Part shown: positions 1-9,544 of the stretch, piece by piece
How positions within the stretch are numbered: position 1 is the stretch's first letter
Layout of the letters: each line of letters starts with the position of its first letter
Source: Nitrospirales bacterium
GTDB taxonomy: Bacteria; Nitrospirota; Nitrospiria; Nitrospirales; UBA8639
Length of the DNA: 37,532 nt
NCBI GenBank assembly: GCA_021604365.1
Contig: BQIZ01000013.1
Coordinates: forward strand, 1 to 37,532
Reading direction: 5' to 3'
Position numbers and translations under genes: made by a program
The notes under the pieces: generated by a model
The model's database searches: none
What the model saw: only the letters and a program-made list of their open reading frames with translations
Told to the model about the DNA's origin: nothing

Positions 1-1107
1 TTCCGCTCCCTTTCGCCATTGTTCGAGGGCCAATCCCAATGGGATGGCCACCAGAATCCCAAGGAATAAACCAAAACCGGAGAGCCCAAGATGTTCTCCC
101 GTGCGCATGGCCAGATTAGAACGCTTGGCCCACATGTAGGACAGGATGGAATCGGATGAGTCCGCACTGGCGGTTGTTTGCGCGTGATTGCCGGCCACAA
201 GATTGAGGGCCAGTAAAGTGCTATGCGCGACTTGGGGAACCGGTTCTCCCTGTTCTTGAATCCGGAGATTTAATTCACGCATGTGTAGTGAATCCAATGC
301 ATTGGTGAGCAAGTTGATGATCTTTCCCAATTCCGGATGACGGTTGAGAATTTCTCCCCGAACGAGTGCTGCGGCCTCATAAGGGGGGAAAAAGTGATGA
401 TCATCTTTCAGGACGACAAAGTCATATACGGCCAAGCGTCCATCTGTGGTGTAGACATCTAGGATGTCTACCTCTCCCTTATCTGTGGCCTGATATTTCA
501 AGGTTTGTTGCATGCCGATCACTTCCTGAAACTGTAACCCGTAGGATTGATTCAACCCTACCAATCCGTCTTCCCGCTGGATAAATTCATACCCAAACCC
601 GGCTTTCATCTGTGGTGCGACCTGCGCGAGATCAGAGATTGTTCGTAGTCCTAAAGTTTGGGCTTGATCACGGCGAAGGGCAAGCGCATAAGAATTATCA
701 AATCCGAGCGGTGCCATCCACCAGATATCCCAACGGTGAAGGAACTCCGTGCGGACATGATTCAACACCGATACTCGATCGTTCATTGGGGGTTCACCGA
801 GAATGGTAACGAGCCCTGTTCCGGTGTATTCGGGATAAAGGTCAATCCCTCCGGTTTTTAATGCTTCAAAACAGACTTGAGTTCCGGCGAGTCCCAGGCG
901 ACGCGTGACGGTTAATTCCGTACGGGCCTCAATGAGTTGAGCAAACATTTCCGCCAGGAGACGGCTTTCCATAAAGTTCTTCGATCCCACCACAATGGTG
1001 TCAGAGGCCCAGCCCGGAAGGGAAAGAGAATAGAGCAGGCCAAGGAGTCCGACGACGAATCCTATAAGAATCTTTCCTCTGCGTTGTCTGATTCGATAGG
1101 TGTTCAT
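1..1107 (-). CDS. Osmoprotectant ABC transporter, fused substrate-binding/permease protein (partial)
   Basis: The reading frame begins at an ATG on the minus strand and runs off the window start, giving 369 codons without a stop. The N-terminus (MNTYRIRQRRGKILIGFVVG...) is a basic stretch followed by a hydrophobic signal/anchor. Next comes a glycine betaine/choline-type periplasmic binding domain (OpuAC/OsmF family): 'VGSKNFMESRLLAEMFAQ', 'GGIDLYPEYTGTGL' and 'DILDVYTTDGRL' are typical of it. The last visible residues enter hydrophobic permease segments (LGLSGFGLFLGILVAIPLG), so binding protein and permease appear to be fused in one chain, with the binding domain first. It starts 7 bp after the ATPase stop, so the two are one operon. 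Uptake of compatible solutes is known for the family; the exact substrate cannot be read from the sequence. Confidence 0.85.
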   Translation of the reverse strand, partial: MNTYRIRQRRGKILIGFVVGLLGLLYSLSLPGWASDTIVVGSKNFMESRLLAEMFAQLIEARTELTVTRRLGLAGTQVCFEALKTGGIDLYPEYTGTGLVTILGEPPMNDRVSVLNHVRTEFLHRWDIWWMAPLGFDNSYALALRRDQAQTLGLRTISDLAQVAPQMKAGFGYEFIQREDGLVGLNQSYGLQFQEVIGMQQTLKYQATDKGEVDILDVYTTDGRLAVYDFVVLKDDHHFFPPYEAAALVRGEILNRHPELGKIINLLTNALDSLHMRELNLRIQEQGEPVPQVAHSTLLALNLVAGNHAQTTASADSSDSILSYMWAKRSNLAMRTGEHLGLSGFGLFLGILVAIPLGLALEQWRKGAE

Positions 1108-1114
1108 CACCGGC

Positions 1115-1867
1115 CTATTCACCCCGATGAGCGTGATAATGCTGAACGAGCAAATGAACATAGGGTGTGGCCGGGGAATGGAGAATTTCGTGTGGAGTCC
1201 CGATTTGCTGAATGCGTCCTTCTTTGAGGATGGTAATCCGGTCGCCTAACCGGAAGGCTTCTGACATGTCATGGGTCACAAGGACCATCGTTTTTTGCAA
1301 CTTGGCTTGAAGCGAGAGAAACTGGTCCTGTAGGTCATGGCGGGTGAGCGGATCCAATGCTCCAAAAGGTTCATCGAGCAGGACGATGGGCGGATCGGCT
1401 GCCAGGGCACGCGCCACGGCCACGCGCTGCCGCTGTCCCCCTGAGAGTTGAATGGGGTAGCGTTCCGCAATTTGCGAAGGCTCCAGATTCACGAGAGATA
1501 AGAGCATGTCGACTCGTTTGAGTTGCTGTTCCGATGTCCACTCTAATAAGTGAGGGACGAGGCAGACATTTTGTTTGATAGTCCAGTGAGGGAAGAGCCC
1601 GCCATCTTGCGGGACATACCCCAGATGTCGACGAAGTTGAATGGGGTCCTGTAAGCGGGCAGGCTTACCTTGAATGACGACGGTCCCGGCTGTTGGTTCT
1701 ATGAGCCTATTCAGGAGCCGCAAAAAAGTGGTTTTGCCTGATCCGCTCTCACCAATCAGCGCCATGGTTTCCCCTTCCTTCACCTGCCATTCAATATTTT
1801 GAAGCGCATATGTGCCATCCGGGAATTGTTTGCTAACCTGCTGGATTTCCAGTGCCCCCGGCTTCAT
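1115..1867 (-). CDS. Osmoprotectant-type ABC transporter ATP-binding protein
   Basis: This 250-residue ATPase powers the fused permease that follows it 7 bp downstream. Visible motifs are Walker A (GESGSGKTT, residues 39-47), the Q-loop (VPQDGG), the signature LSGGQ (141-145), Walker B with catalytic Glu (IVLLDEP, 161-167) and the switch His in LVTHD (199). It resembles OpuCA/ProV-type glycine betaine importers but has no C-terminal CBS pair, so it is the short form. The frame is open up to an ATG at 1963, but the ATG at 1867 has a GGAAA ribosome site at suitable spacing and gives a normal family N-terminus (MKPGALEIQQVSKQF), so I chose it. The binding domain on the fused partner gives the likely substrate class. 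Confidence 0.9.
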   Translation of the reverse strand: MKPGALEIQQVSKQFPDGTYALQNIEWQVKEGETMALIGESGSGKTTFLRLLNRLIEPTAGTVVIQGKPARLQDPIQLRRHLGYVPQDGGLFPHWTIKQNVCLVPHLLEWTSEQQLKRVDMLLSLVNLEPSQIAERYPIQLSGGQRQRVAVARALAADPPIVLLDEPFGALDPLTRHDLQDQFLSLQAKLQKTMVLVTHDMSEAFRLGDRITILKEGRIQQIGTPHEILHSPATPYVHLLVQHYHAHRGE

Positions 1868-2211
1868 AAAGATAAGTTTCCTGGTGTGGGGTTTGACGGA
1901 GCACAAATGGTGTGGTGATGGATATGGATCATCGTCATGAGGAAGGTGCGGAGAGTTATCCATGGCCAGGATAACAGGGTTCGAGGGGAGAGACTAGCCA
2001 CGTTATCAACACCAGTTGCAATGCTGAGGTAGGCAATGCCCCGATAAGGTTGAGGACAAACAGGAAGAACAGGATGCAAGTGTGCCAATTCGCTCATGCT
2101 GCCCTATTCACCTTCGCACGGTTTTTTTACCGGAGTTTCTTCATCTACTGTCTCTGCAATCAAATGGGGAAATGTATGGGGAAATTTCTTGGCTTTTGGA
2201 TTATTTGAAAT

Positions 2212-2227
2212 AGGCACAGTGGTTGCA
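2212..2227 (+). promoter_or_regulatory. Sigma-54 promoter (-24/-12) for the zinc-ribbon/receiver operon
   Basis: The sequence AGGCACAGTGGTTGCA has GG and GC exactly 10 bases apart and matches consensus TGGCAC-N5-TTGCA at nearly every informative base. It lies 95 bp before the ATG at 2323. This is the best sigma-54 match in the window. Confidence 0.75.
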
Positions 2228-2322
2228 AAGAACCAAAGTTTGTAGGCTGAGAAAAAAGACGAAAATCTAATTGCAGAATAGCATAACCGGTTTCTGAATT
2301 TATTTTTTCCTAGGAGATCCGA

Positions 2323-2568
2323 ATGAACGCCCACCTAATTGGAAACTCTCATAGCGTTGAAAGTCCGACCTTGACCCATGAACCTGGAGGCTGTTGCCGA
2401 TGTGGTGGATTCATGTATAGGGAGCCTGTCGTTGATTCAGGTGAAAATGAAATGGAATTTATGGCCGCTCGCTGTCTGCAATGTGGAGATGTCGTGGATC
2501 CGGTTATTCTCATGAATCGATCAGGGAAACAAGTTTTGAGTAGTAGCTCTGGAAGGGCTCGGCATTGA
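2323..2568 (+). CDS. Small zinc-ribbon protein
   Basis: An 81-residue protein with two CxxC knuckles: CRCG near residue 27 (preceded by another Cys) and CLQCG near residue 56, about 28 residues apart. This is the layout of a zinc ribbon. The ATG is preceded by TAGGAGATCCGA, a good ribosome site. Nothing else identifies a function. Such small zinc ribbons often mediate nucleic-acid or protein contacts, but that is only family-level inference. It is the first gene after a strong sigma-54 promoter and is followed by two receiver-domain genes on the same strand, with gaps of 63 and 37 bp, so the three probably form one operon. Confidence 0.75.
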   Translation: MNAHLIGNSHSVESPTLTHEPGGCCRCGGFMYREPVVDSGENEMEFMAARCLQCGDVVDPVILMNRSGKQVLSSSSGRARH

Positions 2569-2631
2569 ATCTTCGCATGCTTTGTGTGGAGTTAGAATTG
2601 AGAAAGGCCACCGGCCGGAAAGCAAAATCCC

Positions 2632-3099
2632 ATGAATGTGAACACCTTGATGGGGCACGATGTCGAGAGTATCGATTTAAAGACAAAAAATCTTAATGGT
2701 CACCACCAAGGGTTTGCCCCTGGCCTCCCGGAAAGTGGTAGACGCATATTGGTTTTGGGTGTTGACCTTAAGACATGGACTGGGTTGAGCGACAGTCTGT
2801 GGGATTTAGGGTTTACGCTTAAAAGTCTTCCCTCTTCCTTGGACGAATTGGATCAACTGAAGGATACCATCCTCGATGGTATATTGTGGGACTTTGAATC
2901 GAGTTTCCTGAAGGGTTTAGCTGTCGTGTCTCAGCTTCGCGGAAGAACACCTGTCCTCCCAGTGATGGTTATCTCGAGGCCCTCAAACAAGCAGCTGCTG
3001 ATAAAGGCCATTGAAAATGGGGCGATGGATTTTATTATGAAACCCATAGACCACACAGAACTTCGAAACAATGTGTGCGGTTGTTTGGATAGAGGATGA
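2632..3099 (+). CDS. Degenerate response-regulator receiver protein
   Basis: A stand-alone receiver-like domain of 155 residues with no output domain. The core (residues 38-152) follows the CheY fold pattern: RILVLGVD, then ILWDFES carrying a possible phospho-acceptor Asp87, then VMVIS and FIMKPID with the conserved Lys137. The acidic pair normally found after the first strand is missing (LGVDLKT in place of xDDxxx), and Ser115 replaces the usual Ser/Thr region, so metal-dependent phosphorylation may be impaired. The first ~35 residues are unlike a receiver. The start at 2632 has only a weak GGAAAG ribosome site; the ATG at 2650 is possible. It probably acts as a binding partner in the same pathway as the next gene; this is inference. 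Confidence 0.75.
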   Translation: MNVNTLMGHDVESIDLKTKNLNGHHQGFAPGLPESGRRILVLGVDLKTWTGLSDSLWDLGFTLKSLPSSLDELDQLKDTILDGILWDFESSFLKGLAVVSQLRGRTPVLPVMVISRPSNKQLLIKAIENGAMDFIMKPIDHTELRNNVCGCLDRG

Positions 3100-3136
3100 G
3101 AACCATAAAGTAAGGCGATTTCAGGGAGGAACTATC

Positions 3137-3625
3137 ATGATACCTGTATGGGGTGACGACTCTCAGAAACTTTCACCGGAAAATCCATCTATTAGCGTAA
3201 AGTCGCAGGAGAAATTGGATGGGATAAATCCTGAATTTTTAAACCCTGTTTCTATTCTGGTTGTCGACGACAGCGTTGAATGTCGCATGATACTCCGCAT
3301 AGCAATAGAACGAGAGGGTTTTCGTTGCGTAGAAGCAGCAGATGGAGTAGCTGCGCTCAAGTTGTTTCAGGAAAAAACGGTTGATTTCATCATCACAGAT
3401 TTTGAAATGCCATATATGAATGGATGCGAATTTCTTGAAATATTATCGAGTGTGGCCATCAGTTGTCCTCCTGCGGTGATGATTACGGGGAACCTTGCGG
3501 ATTCTGTGCGAATCAGAGCGACGCACGCCGGGGCATTGGCCGTCCTCTCAAAGCCTTTTGAACAAAAGAGGATTCTGAAAATGGTTCGGGAAGTCGTGCA
3601 TCGGAAGGAGGAGGCCCTTCAATGA
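3137..3625 (+). CDS. Single-domain response regulator
   Basis: A 162-residue protein with a complete receiver domain (residues 38-158). It has the acidic pair in LVVDDSVE (Asp44/Asp45), the phospho-acceptor Asp88 in ITDFEMP, the Thr in VMITG, and the conserved Lys in LSKPFEQ. The first ~37 residues are a polar extension. There is no DNA-binding or enzymatic output domain, so it should work CheY-like or in a phosphorelay. The frame is open from 3071, but the ATG at 3137 follows a strong GGGAGGA ribosome site and removes the overlap with the previous gene. It is the third gene of the sigma-54-linked group. No cognate histidine kinase lies next to it. Confidence 0.85.
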   Translation: MIPVWGDDSQKLSPENPSISVKSQEKLDGINPEFLNPVSILVVDDSVECRMILRIAIEREGFRCVEAADGVAALKLFQEKTVDFIITDFEMPYMNGCEFLEILSSVAISCPPAVMITGNLADSVRIRATHAGALAVLSKPFEQKRILKMVREVVHRKEEALQ

Positions 3626-5241
3626 AAGGGTACCCATTTCATCCTGGAAAATGGGGTATAGGGGCCTTGATCCATTGCCATTGGGAATATGTGGAGTAAG
3701 GAGAACCGCATAATGACCTTTCTGGCCGAATAAACAACTCAATAAAAATGAAGTCTATGTAGTAAGTTCTGTCTGGGTTTCTCTCTTCTTAAAATCATTG
3801 CTCCCTCCTCTCCCACCCCCGTTGGCAATTTAAGTGGGAATGTATTCGCAATAAAAAGATATGGAGGTGAGGTGCGGCCGGAGAGGGGAAGGATGTGAGG
3901 CTCAGGAAATGGTTGCCTTCTCTGATCTCGGGGACTCGCACATGGTTGAAAATTCATATGAAACGAAAGAACAGGATTGTCTTTTTCCAAATTCCATGAA
4001 GGGTGTATTTGCCAGACCAAATTTATGTTCATCGCAATAGCTTTCGAGAATGCAACTCGTGGGTGCTTTGCATCGGATAGCTTGGAAGGGGACAATTGCC
4101 GTCGCCTCAGGGTTGTTTTGATCGACCGGGCAGAGAAACACCGAACCGGACAGGGAGATTGAGAGTGGGCCCGGCTCAGTGTAAAGACTAAAGACAATCC
4201 TTCTTTTTCTTGTCCGGCTGAGCGGTTTTCGCAAGAGTAGCACGTCAATTGTAAATAATGTGCCAGCGGGGGTGGTTGACCGATTGAGGCGCTGAGACTT
4301 CCAATTGATATCGGCAGATGAAATAATGACATATCTCGTGCACGAAGAGTCTAGTATTCCAAACATGCAAAATTGCGCTCCGTGTTTATGCCTCCCTAGA
4401 TATCGTGGGGGGACAGGCACAAAGAACACACCAATGACCTAAACTGCCTGAATTTTCCAAAGCACCGAACCTTCACGAATATTAATAGAGGAAAAGATTC
4501 CTCTAGTTCTGACTAGACTCAACCACTGTCCCAGAAAAATCTTTCGGTTCAACACCTCGAATCAAGTGGGTTTTGGGCTCGACTCTTCTGTTGCATTGTC
4601 GAGTCAAAACTACTGTAGAAACAACAAAGATCAATTGAAAAATGCCTCCAAGGAGTGTTGAATAATACTAATTTCCATGGGCATATTGACCCACAGGCAC
4701 GTGGCCGATCAGAGGCCTCGGGGCGGTTCAAAAAAGCATGCCCTGAGCCTTTCGAAGGGTTCGTTCAGCAAGGCCGCAGTCATTTTTGCGCGCAGAGCGT
4801 ACTTCCAGTACGTGAGCACGGAAAAATGGCGAGAACGCCGCTGGCGGCTTTTTTCAACTGCCCCCTCCAAGAACATTGAAACGCCTGGTCACTCCATCAT
4901 CTAGGTTAAGGTAGAATGGGTAATACGTTTTACAACAGGCTTTACCTAGTGGAGTTTTGGAGAGGGTTCATCATGAAATGGGTGACGGGTAACCCTGGGG
5001 AGTGAGAAGATCTCGATGGATACGGAGGTATAATGACAGGACATAGCCCATGTTCATGTGTTTGGATAATGAGAATGGGAAGAGCGGTGGTCCCGCATGA
5101 GATGGATTGGGCTGAAACCTTTGCAAAAGGTAGACTGGCCACATTCAGTGGTTTCATGCGAGAAATGCCCCAAACGCCCTAAAGCACCAAGTCAGGTATT
5201 TTGGGGACTTGTCTCATTTTTGAGTGCTACAGGAAGCAATC
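3626..5241 (+). other. Long gene-poor interval with a transposon-like repeat
   Basis: About 1.6 kb between the response regulator and the first EBP. Open frames up to 197 codons exist on the minus strand (3739-4332 and 3902-4429), but they overlap each other, lack ribosome sites and read as unstructured low-complexity residues, so I do not call them. The only clear element is the repeat at 4652-4864. Confidence 0.6.
4652..4864 (+). mobile_element. MITE-like repeat, copy 1 (213 bp)
   Basis: Starts GGAGTGTTGAATAATACTAA and ends TTTTTTCAACTGCCCC, giving imperfect terminal inverted repeats built around GTTGAA/TTCAAC. It is flanked on both sides by CTCCAA (4646-4651 and 4865-4870), a probable target-site duplication. 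Same family as 25951-26219 (same orientation) and 7240-7612 (inverted). It has no transposase frame. It includes an internal CCTTTCGAAGGG-like palindrome. Confidence 0.8.
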
Positions 5242-7164
5242 ATGGAAGACAAAGGGTTCTTATCATCTACCGATAGTCATTCATTGAAGAATTCCGACCA
5301 AGAATTGAAGCAAACCTTACACGATCTCCGGGAACGGGTGAAGGAACTGACCGCTCTTCATTCCACCACGCAATTGTTTCACAACGAAGACTTATCGACT
5401 CAGGAATTGCTTCAGCACATTGCTGATCTCATTCCGCCTTCCTGGCAATATTCTGAAGTCACAGCTGCCCGGATTCGTTTTGGACATCTGGAAATTACGA
5501 CGCCTCATTTTGTGTTATCCCCGTGGACTCAGCGGGAGGATTTTATTTGCCGGGATGGAACGACGGGTGAAATTGAGGTCGCGTATCTGGAGGAACGTCC
5601 GACGGAAGTTGAAGGCCCCTTCCTGCAAGAGGAGCGAAATTTATTGCACTCACTTGGAGAGATGGTCCGTCTGCAGTTGGATCGGAAGCGGACGCAAGCC
5701 GCTCTTCGTGAGGCGCATGATGTGCTTGAGCAGCGGGTGCTAGACAGAACATCCGAACTCACGACGGCCAATTTATTACTGTCGCGTGAAGTGGCACAAC
5801 GGAAAGAAGCTGAAGCGAAATTGGAGAAATTGATTGCGGAGATCCAGAGGAATCATGATGATCTCATTGCTATTTTGAATCAATTGCATATTGGAACTGC
5901 CTTGACCGACCAGGATGGAAAGGTGACCTTCCTGAGTCAGGCTGCACAACAGTTATGCGGAAAGGCGAATCTCCCTCATTCAGGCGAGCCGTGGCAAGCG
6001 TTGTTTGACGATCCCTCCTATCATGCTCAAATAGAGGACATGGTGAATCGGCCTACTGGAGAAAGGGAGAGAATCTTAGTGCGCATGCCCGCGGTTGGCG
6101 GAGAATGCACCCGTTGGATCAATGTGGATGTGAGGGATGATCCACGAGATCCGGAACGGAAAATGTTCTTCTTGTACGATGCTTCGGAGGTGCAAACCCT
6201 TCGGCAACTATTGGGAGAGACGGGGAAATTTCAGGATCTTATTGGCACCAGCCATTCCATGCAATTGGTCTTTCAGCAGATTCAGGATTTTTCCCGTGTA
6301 GATTCAACCATTCTTATTGAGGGGGAAACCGGGACAGGAAAGGAATTGGTCGCTCGTGCCATTCACCAAGCCAGCCACCGGAATACGTTTCCATTTATTG
6401 CGGTGAATTGTGCGGGGTTAACCGAATCACTGGTCGCCAGCCAATTATTTGGGCATAAGCGTGGGGCTTTTACAGGAGCGGTATCAGATCAACAGGGTTT
6501 GATCGAAGCCGCTGAAGGCGGAACCTTGTTTCTGGATGAGATTGGCGATATTCCCCTCACCGTCCAAACCAGTCTGCTTCGGGTTCTACAAGAATGGGAA
6601 ATTACCCGTCTTGGGGAGTCCCGGCTTCGGAAGGTGGATGTTCGTGTGCTTGCGGCCACACATCATAATCTTGCCAATGATGTCACTGCGGGGACTTTCC
6701 GGGCTGACCTGTTGTATCGGATCCGGGTCGGAAGAGTGTTGCTGCCAGCGCTACGGGAGCGACGGGAAGATATTCCATCATTAATCAGCCATTTTCTGAA
6801 TCAATATCGGGCGACAACAGGAAGGCCTGTTGAGGCCGTGAGTAATGAAGCTCTCCGGCTGTTGATGGCCTATGCATGGCCTGGAAACGTTCGCGAACTC
6901 AAACATGCGATTGAATTCGCCGTCATTCGATGTCCACAGACGATTATTCGACCTCAAGATTTACCGCCGGAGGTGTTTAATCAGGATGAAAGACTTCTCG
7001 TGATGCCTTCTGAAGAAAGGACTTCAATCCATGAGAAGGAGGAGATTCTCTCTGCATTGAAGCAGACGGGAGGGAACCGTTCAGCTGCCGCTAAGCTGCT
7101 TGGGATCGCCCGCCTCACTTTGTATCGTAGAATGTCACGCCTCGGAATTTCTGCTCGCCGTTAA
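5242..7164 (+). CDS. Sigma-54 enhancer-binding regulator (GAF-like/PAS/AAA+/Fis)
   Basis: A 640-residue sigma-54 activator. The N-terminal ~165 residues resemble a degenerate GAF or other sensory domain. A coiled coil follows (about 150-210: [26 protein letters not shown]), then a PAS domain (about 210-310: [21 protein letters not shown]). The AAA+ domain has Walker A GETGTGKE (about 361), the sigma-54 contact loop GAFTGA (about 408), Walker B LFLDEIGD and the arginine-rich [11 protein letters not shown] region. The C-terminus is a Fis helix-turn-helix ([22 protein letters not shown]). There is no receiver domain, so the signal enters through the PAS/GAF part. The ATG at 5242 follows AGGAAG; the upstream GTG at 5224 is less likely. 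It lies upstream of two sigma-54-type secreted-protein genes, separated from them by a transposon-like repeat, and is one of two local candidates to control them. Confidence 0.92.
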   Translation: MEDKGFLSSTDSHSLKNSDQELKQTLHDLRERVKELTALHSTTQLFHNEDLSTQELLQHIADLIPPSWQYSEVTAARIRFGHLEITTPHFVLSPWTQREDFICRDGTTGEIEVAYLEERPTEVEGPFLQEERNLLHSLGEMVRLQLDRKRTQAALREAHDVLEQRVLDRTSELTTANLLLSREVAQRKEAEAKLEKLIAEIQRNHDDLIAILNQLHIGTALTDQDGKVTFLSQAAQQLCGKANLPHSGEPWQALFDDPSYHAQIEDMVNRPTGERERILVRMPAVGGECTRWINVDVRDDPRDPERKMFFLYDASEVQTLRQLLGETGKFQDLIGTSHSMQLVFQQIQDFSRVDSTILIEGETGTGKELVARAIHQASHRNTFPFIAVNCAGLTESLVASQLFGHKRGAFTGAVSDQQGLIEAAEGGTLFLDEIGDIPLTVQTSLLRVLQEWEITRLGESRLRKVDVRVLAATHHNLANDVTAGTFRADLLYRIRVGRVLLPALRERREDIPSLISHFLNQYRATTGRPVEAVSNEALRLLMAYAWPGNVRELKHAIEFAVIRCPQTIIRPQDLPPEVFNQDERLLVMPSEERTSIHEKEEILSALKQTGGNRSAAAKLLGIARLTLYRRMSRLGISARR

Positions 7165-7239
7165 ACTACTCCCCTATTGAAAGCTTTCTTTGTCGGGGCT
7201 GTTGTATGTTCAGCCTCTATCCCTGACCACTTCGATTCA

Positions 7240-7612
7240 GGGGCTGTTGAAAAAAGCCGCCGTGCCTTCGCCGGAGCTACGGCAGGCAGGCCAGCGGTGT
7301 TCCCTGCCTTCGCCCGGCCTCCTTCGCCGAAGTAGCTGCGAAGGCTGAAAGCGGCTTCGCGTCTACGCGCTGAAGCAGGCTTCGACGCGCAAGTGCGCAG
7401 GCAGGTCGCCATTTTTCCGTGCTCACGTACTGGAAGTACGCTCTGCGCGCAAAAATGGCTGGGGCCTTCTCTTCGACATAACTCAGGGCAGGACTGGACG
7501 AACCCTTCAAAAGGCTCAGGGCATGCTTTTTTGAACCGCCCCGAGGCCTCTGATCGGCCACGTGCCTGTGGGTCAATATGCCCTTGGAAATTAGTATTAA
7601 TTCAACACTCCC
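7240..7612 (-). mobile_element. MITE-like repeat, copy 2 (373 bp, inverted)
   Basis: Read on the plus strand it starts GGGGCTGTTGAAAAAAGCC and ends TTCAACACTCCC, the mirror of copies 1 and 3. The termini match at 10 of 12 positions as inverted repeats. It is longer because extra GC-rich sequence is present on the GGGGCTG side (about 7260-7410). I see no clear target duplication at this copy. Its open frames are not genes. Confidence 0.8.
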
Positions 7613-7813
7613 ACTCTAAAACCTGAACCAAGCCAGAATGACGGGCGATAAAAAAGGGGAAAAGCCCGAGTTAGCGAAATCTTTCAACACTCTTTTGTGT
7701 TCAGTCACCTCTATGTAACGGATGATGGTTTTACGCTCCACATCGCCTGGTGGAGAAGTATCCTTCGGTTCCCAAGGAAAAATTCCAAGCGCATGATGAA
7801 TGAAATAATAAGG

Positions 7814-7864
7814 TGTAACTCAATGTAACTAGCTGTTACAGAAGTGCTTCAGAAGGATGTTACT
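7814..7864 (+). promoter_or_regulatory. TGTAAC half-site array (upstream activator sites), copy 1
   Basis: TGTAAC occurs at 7814 and 7824, and the reverse GTTACA at 7835 and GTTAC at 7859. The first two are one helical turn apart. The array begins 123 bp before the -24 element at 7937. Copy 2 at 9422-9472 shows the same offsets. Confidence 0.7.
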
Positions 7865-7936
7865 TTGTATCAAAAATTATTATTGATTTAATTATAAGTG
7901 TTTGTAGTTAAAAGAAAAGTAATGTTTTTGGCTTGA

Positions 7937-7952
7937 TGGCATATTAATTGGA
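7937..7952 (+). promoter_or_regulatory. Sigma-54-type promoter of the first small secreted protein
   Basis: TGGCATATTAATTGGA has the -24 GG and the TTG of the -12 box at correct spacing, but the final C of TTGC is G. It lies 85 bp before the ATG at 8037. It aligns with the element at 9545 upstream of the paralog (TGGCATATnAATTGnA). Confidence 0.6.
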
Positions 7953-8036
7953 TTGAAAGACAGTTGTGGGTAAAAAACATTGTTAATAATTAACTGCATA
8001 CGTTTTTCAGTATTACGGGTGTGGAAGGAGGAAATT

Positions 8037-8408
8037 ATGAATAAAACCATATTCATTCCATTTTTTCTGGTGGGGATGCTCCTATGCCTTCCGCAATTTG
8101 TCCTGGCTAGTGAGGGCAGTCAAGAACAGAATTCTTCCTGGAAACTTGAAATGCAAGGGTGGTCGATTCAGGAGCACATGGCTGCGGCAAAAGATAAAGA
8201 GGTTGAAGCCCAATCTCTACGGAGCCGTGTTCTCCATTTGGGGGAGCGCATAGCCCACTTTGAGAAAAAGCCATACTTCGATCCAAAGGGGATTCAGAGA
8301 AATTCCATGAATCTTATTGCCTCGACTTTGACGGGGGAATTGAATCGTTTAAATAAAGAGATTGCCTGGCATTTTCGGCAAGCCGACCATGCCAAGCTTA
8401 TAGAATAA
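8037..8408 (+). CDS. Small secreted coiled-coil protein, paralog 1
   Basis: A 123-residue protein with a clean Sec signal peptide (MNKTIFIPFFLVGMLLCLPQFVLAS, likely cut after VLA). The mature part is about 100 residues, rich in Lys/Glu/Gln and mostly helical: HMAAAKDKEVEAQSLRSRVLHLGERIAHFEKKPYFDPKGIQRNSMNLIASTLTGELNRLNKEIAWHFRQADHAKL. I do not recognise a named family. It is about two-thirds identical to the protein at 9649-10020, with the same length. The start follows AAGGAGGAAATT; the frame extends upstream to 7980 but that part is leader DNA. It has a TGTAAC array and sigma-54-type promoter upstream. An envelope or stress role is possible but not shown. Confidence 0.85.
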   Translation: MNKTIFIPFFLVGMLLCLPQFVLASEGSQEQNSSWKLEMQGWSIQEHMAAAKDKEVEAQSLRSRVLHLGERIAHFEKKPYFDPKGIQRNSMNLIASTLTGELNRLNKEIAWHFRQADHAKLIE

Positions 8409-9421
8409 TGGAAAATGCCTGTATGGGTAGGGAAATGAATGAGTATCTATTAGCGTTTCCAAGAATAAAGGAGGGCATGAAAGAGGATCCCTGTTGTGGG
8501 GATAGAGAGGGTATCCTGTTTCGGTTTTGGTTTTCTGCTTAACGAATTTGTCAGGTGTTTCTGCCCACCAGAGGCTGCTTGACCGCTAGGGTATACAATT
8601 TTTTTGATTGATAATGTTGGGAGCGTGGCATGAACGACGGCAGTTTGGGTTGATGAAGTTTTGACGGGTCTTTGGCGGCACAGGTTCCTCATCGTCCTTT
8701 TGAGAGTGGTGGGTCTGATGTCGGGCGTTACGCCAAAAGGTTCCTAACATTCTTCGAAGTAACTACCATCAGCCGCATTGTGCCTAATGGCTTTTTCCAG
8801 ATTTGTAGGCTTTGCCAATATTGGCTATCGAAAATTGACCCTCCGGGATCCACCTTAATAGGTTCAGACGTGAATTTCATGCTTGACGAATCAATCTAGT
8901 TTGACGAAATAAAACCGAGAAGCCCCAGAGTGATGGAGACTTTTGAAAGATCGGTCTGGCTAGAGGTATCTCCCGTTTGTGTCCAATCGGGCGCCCCAGT
9001 TGGTGAATGGTTTGCCAGAATATTGCCACTAGGACTTTAGAAAATCGACCCGCCGAACTAAAGCGTAATTTTAGTCTCGCTAGCTTTTGAGCCAACCTTT
9101 TTTATGGCGGAAGAAGCCGCCTTATACCCAGAGGTATTGGCCTATCCTCGCAAGAGTATGCTTGGCGAAGTCCTACTGTGCCCGTATGGGGCCGTCAAGC
9201 CCTAATCAGTATGGTCTAATGCCTTTTTGTTGGAAGAGCTTGGGTAAGTCGCCAGAGCGGAACCCAATGTTCTTCGCAGAAACGTCCTTCCCGAATGCCG
9301 ATCGTGGCTTGAAGGTTTCCAGGCTTGCTGGTCTTCATCTTCTATGGCAGGTTCCGGCTTACGTGAATAAGTATAAACACTGTAGAGTGCTAACAAGTAA
9401 GGTATCTGAGAAAGAAAAAAG
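8409..9421 (+). other. Gene-poor interval between the two secreted paralogs
   Basis: About 1 kb with no convincing gene. At 8461-8479 the sequence AAGAATAAAGGAGGG followed by ATG nearly repeats the leader of the gene at 9649, but its frame ends after 21 codons (8477-8542), suggesting a truncated extra paralog. Two similar stretches near 8833 (GAAAATTGACCCTCCGG) and 9040 (GAAAATCGACCCGCCG) may be decayed mobile-element ends. The 139-codon frame at 9087-9506 reads as non-protein. Confidence 0.5.
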
Positions 9422-9472
9422 TGTAACTATGTGTAACATATTGGAACGCTTTTGTTCCATTCATGCGTTACA
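9422..9472 (+). promoter_or_regulatory. TGTAAC half-site array (upstream activator sites), copy 2
   Basis: TGTAAC at 9422 and 9432 and the reverse GTTACA at 9467, that is offsets 0, +10 and +45, identical to copy 1. Between them is a GGAAC-N6-GTTCC inverted repeat (9443-9458) not present in copy 1. The array starts 123 bp before the -24 element at 9545, exactly as in copy 1. Confidence 0.7.
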
Positions 9473-9544
9473 TGTATTACATAATAATAATGTAAATAAA
9501 TATTAAGTTATTGATTATAAAATGAAATACTACATAAATATTGT

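Noticed and set aside
3739-4429. Two overlapping minus-strand open frames of 197 and 175 codons
   Set aside because: They overlap in different frames, have no ribosome site, and their residues show no domain pattern or periodic hydrophobicity typical of proteins.
4942-5157. 71-codon minus-strand frame upstream of the first EBP
   Set aside because: No ribosome site and a low-complexity, proline/serine-rich translation.
7240-7626. Open frames inside the MITE-like repeat
   Set aside because: The same frames appear in other copies only because the DNA is repeated; lengths vary and no ribosome sites exist.
9087-9506. 139-codon plus-strand frame, and a 33-codon frame at 9104-9205 in another phase
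   Set aside because: No ribosome site; the two phases each look partly protein-like, as expected of decayed or random DNA. No family recognised.
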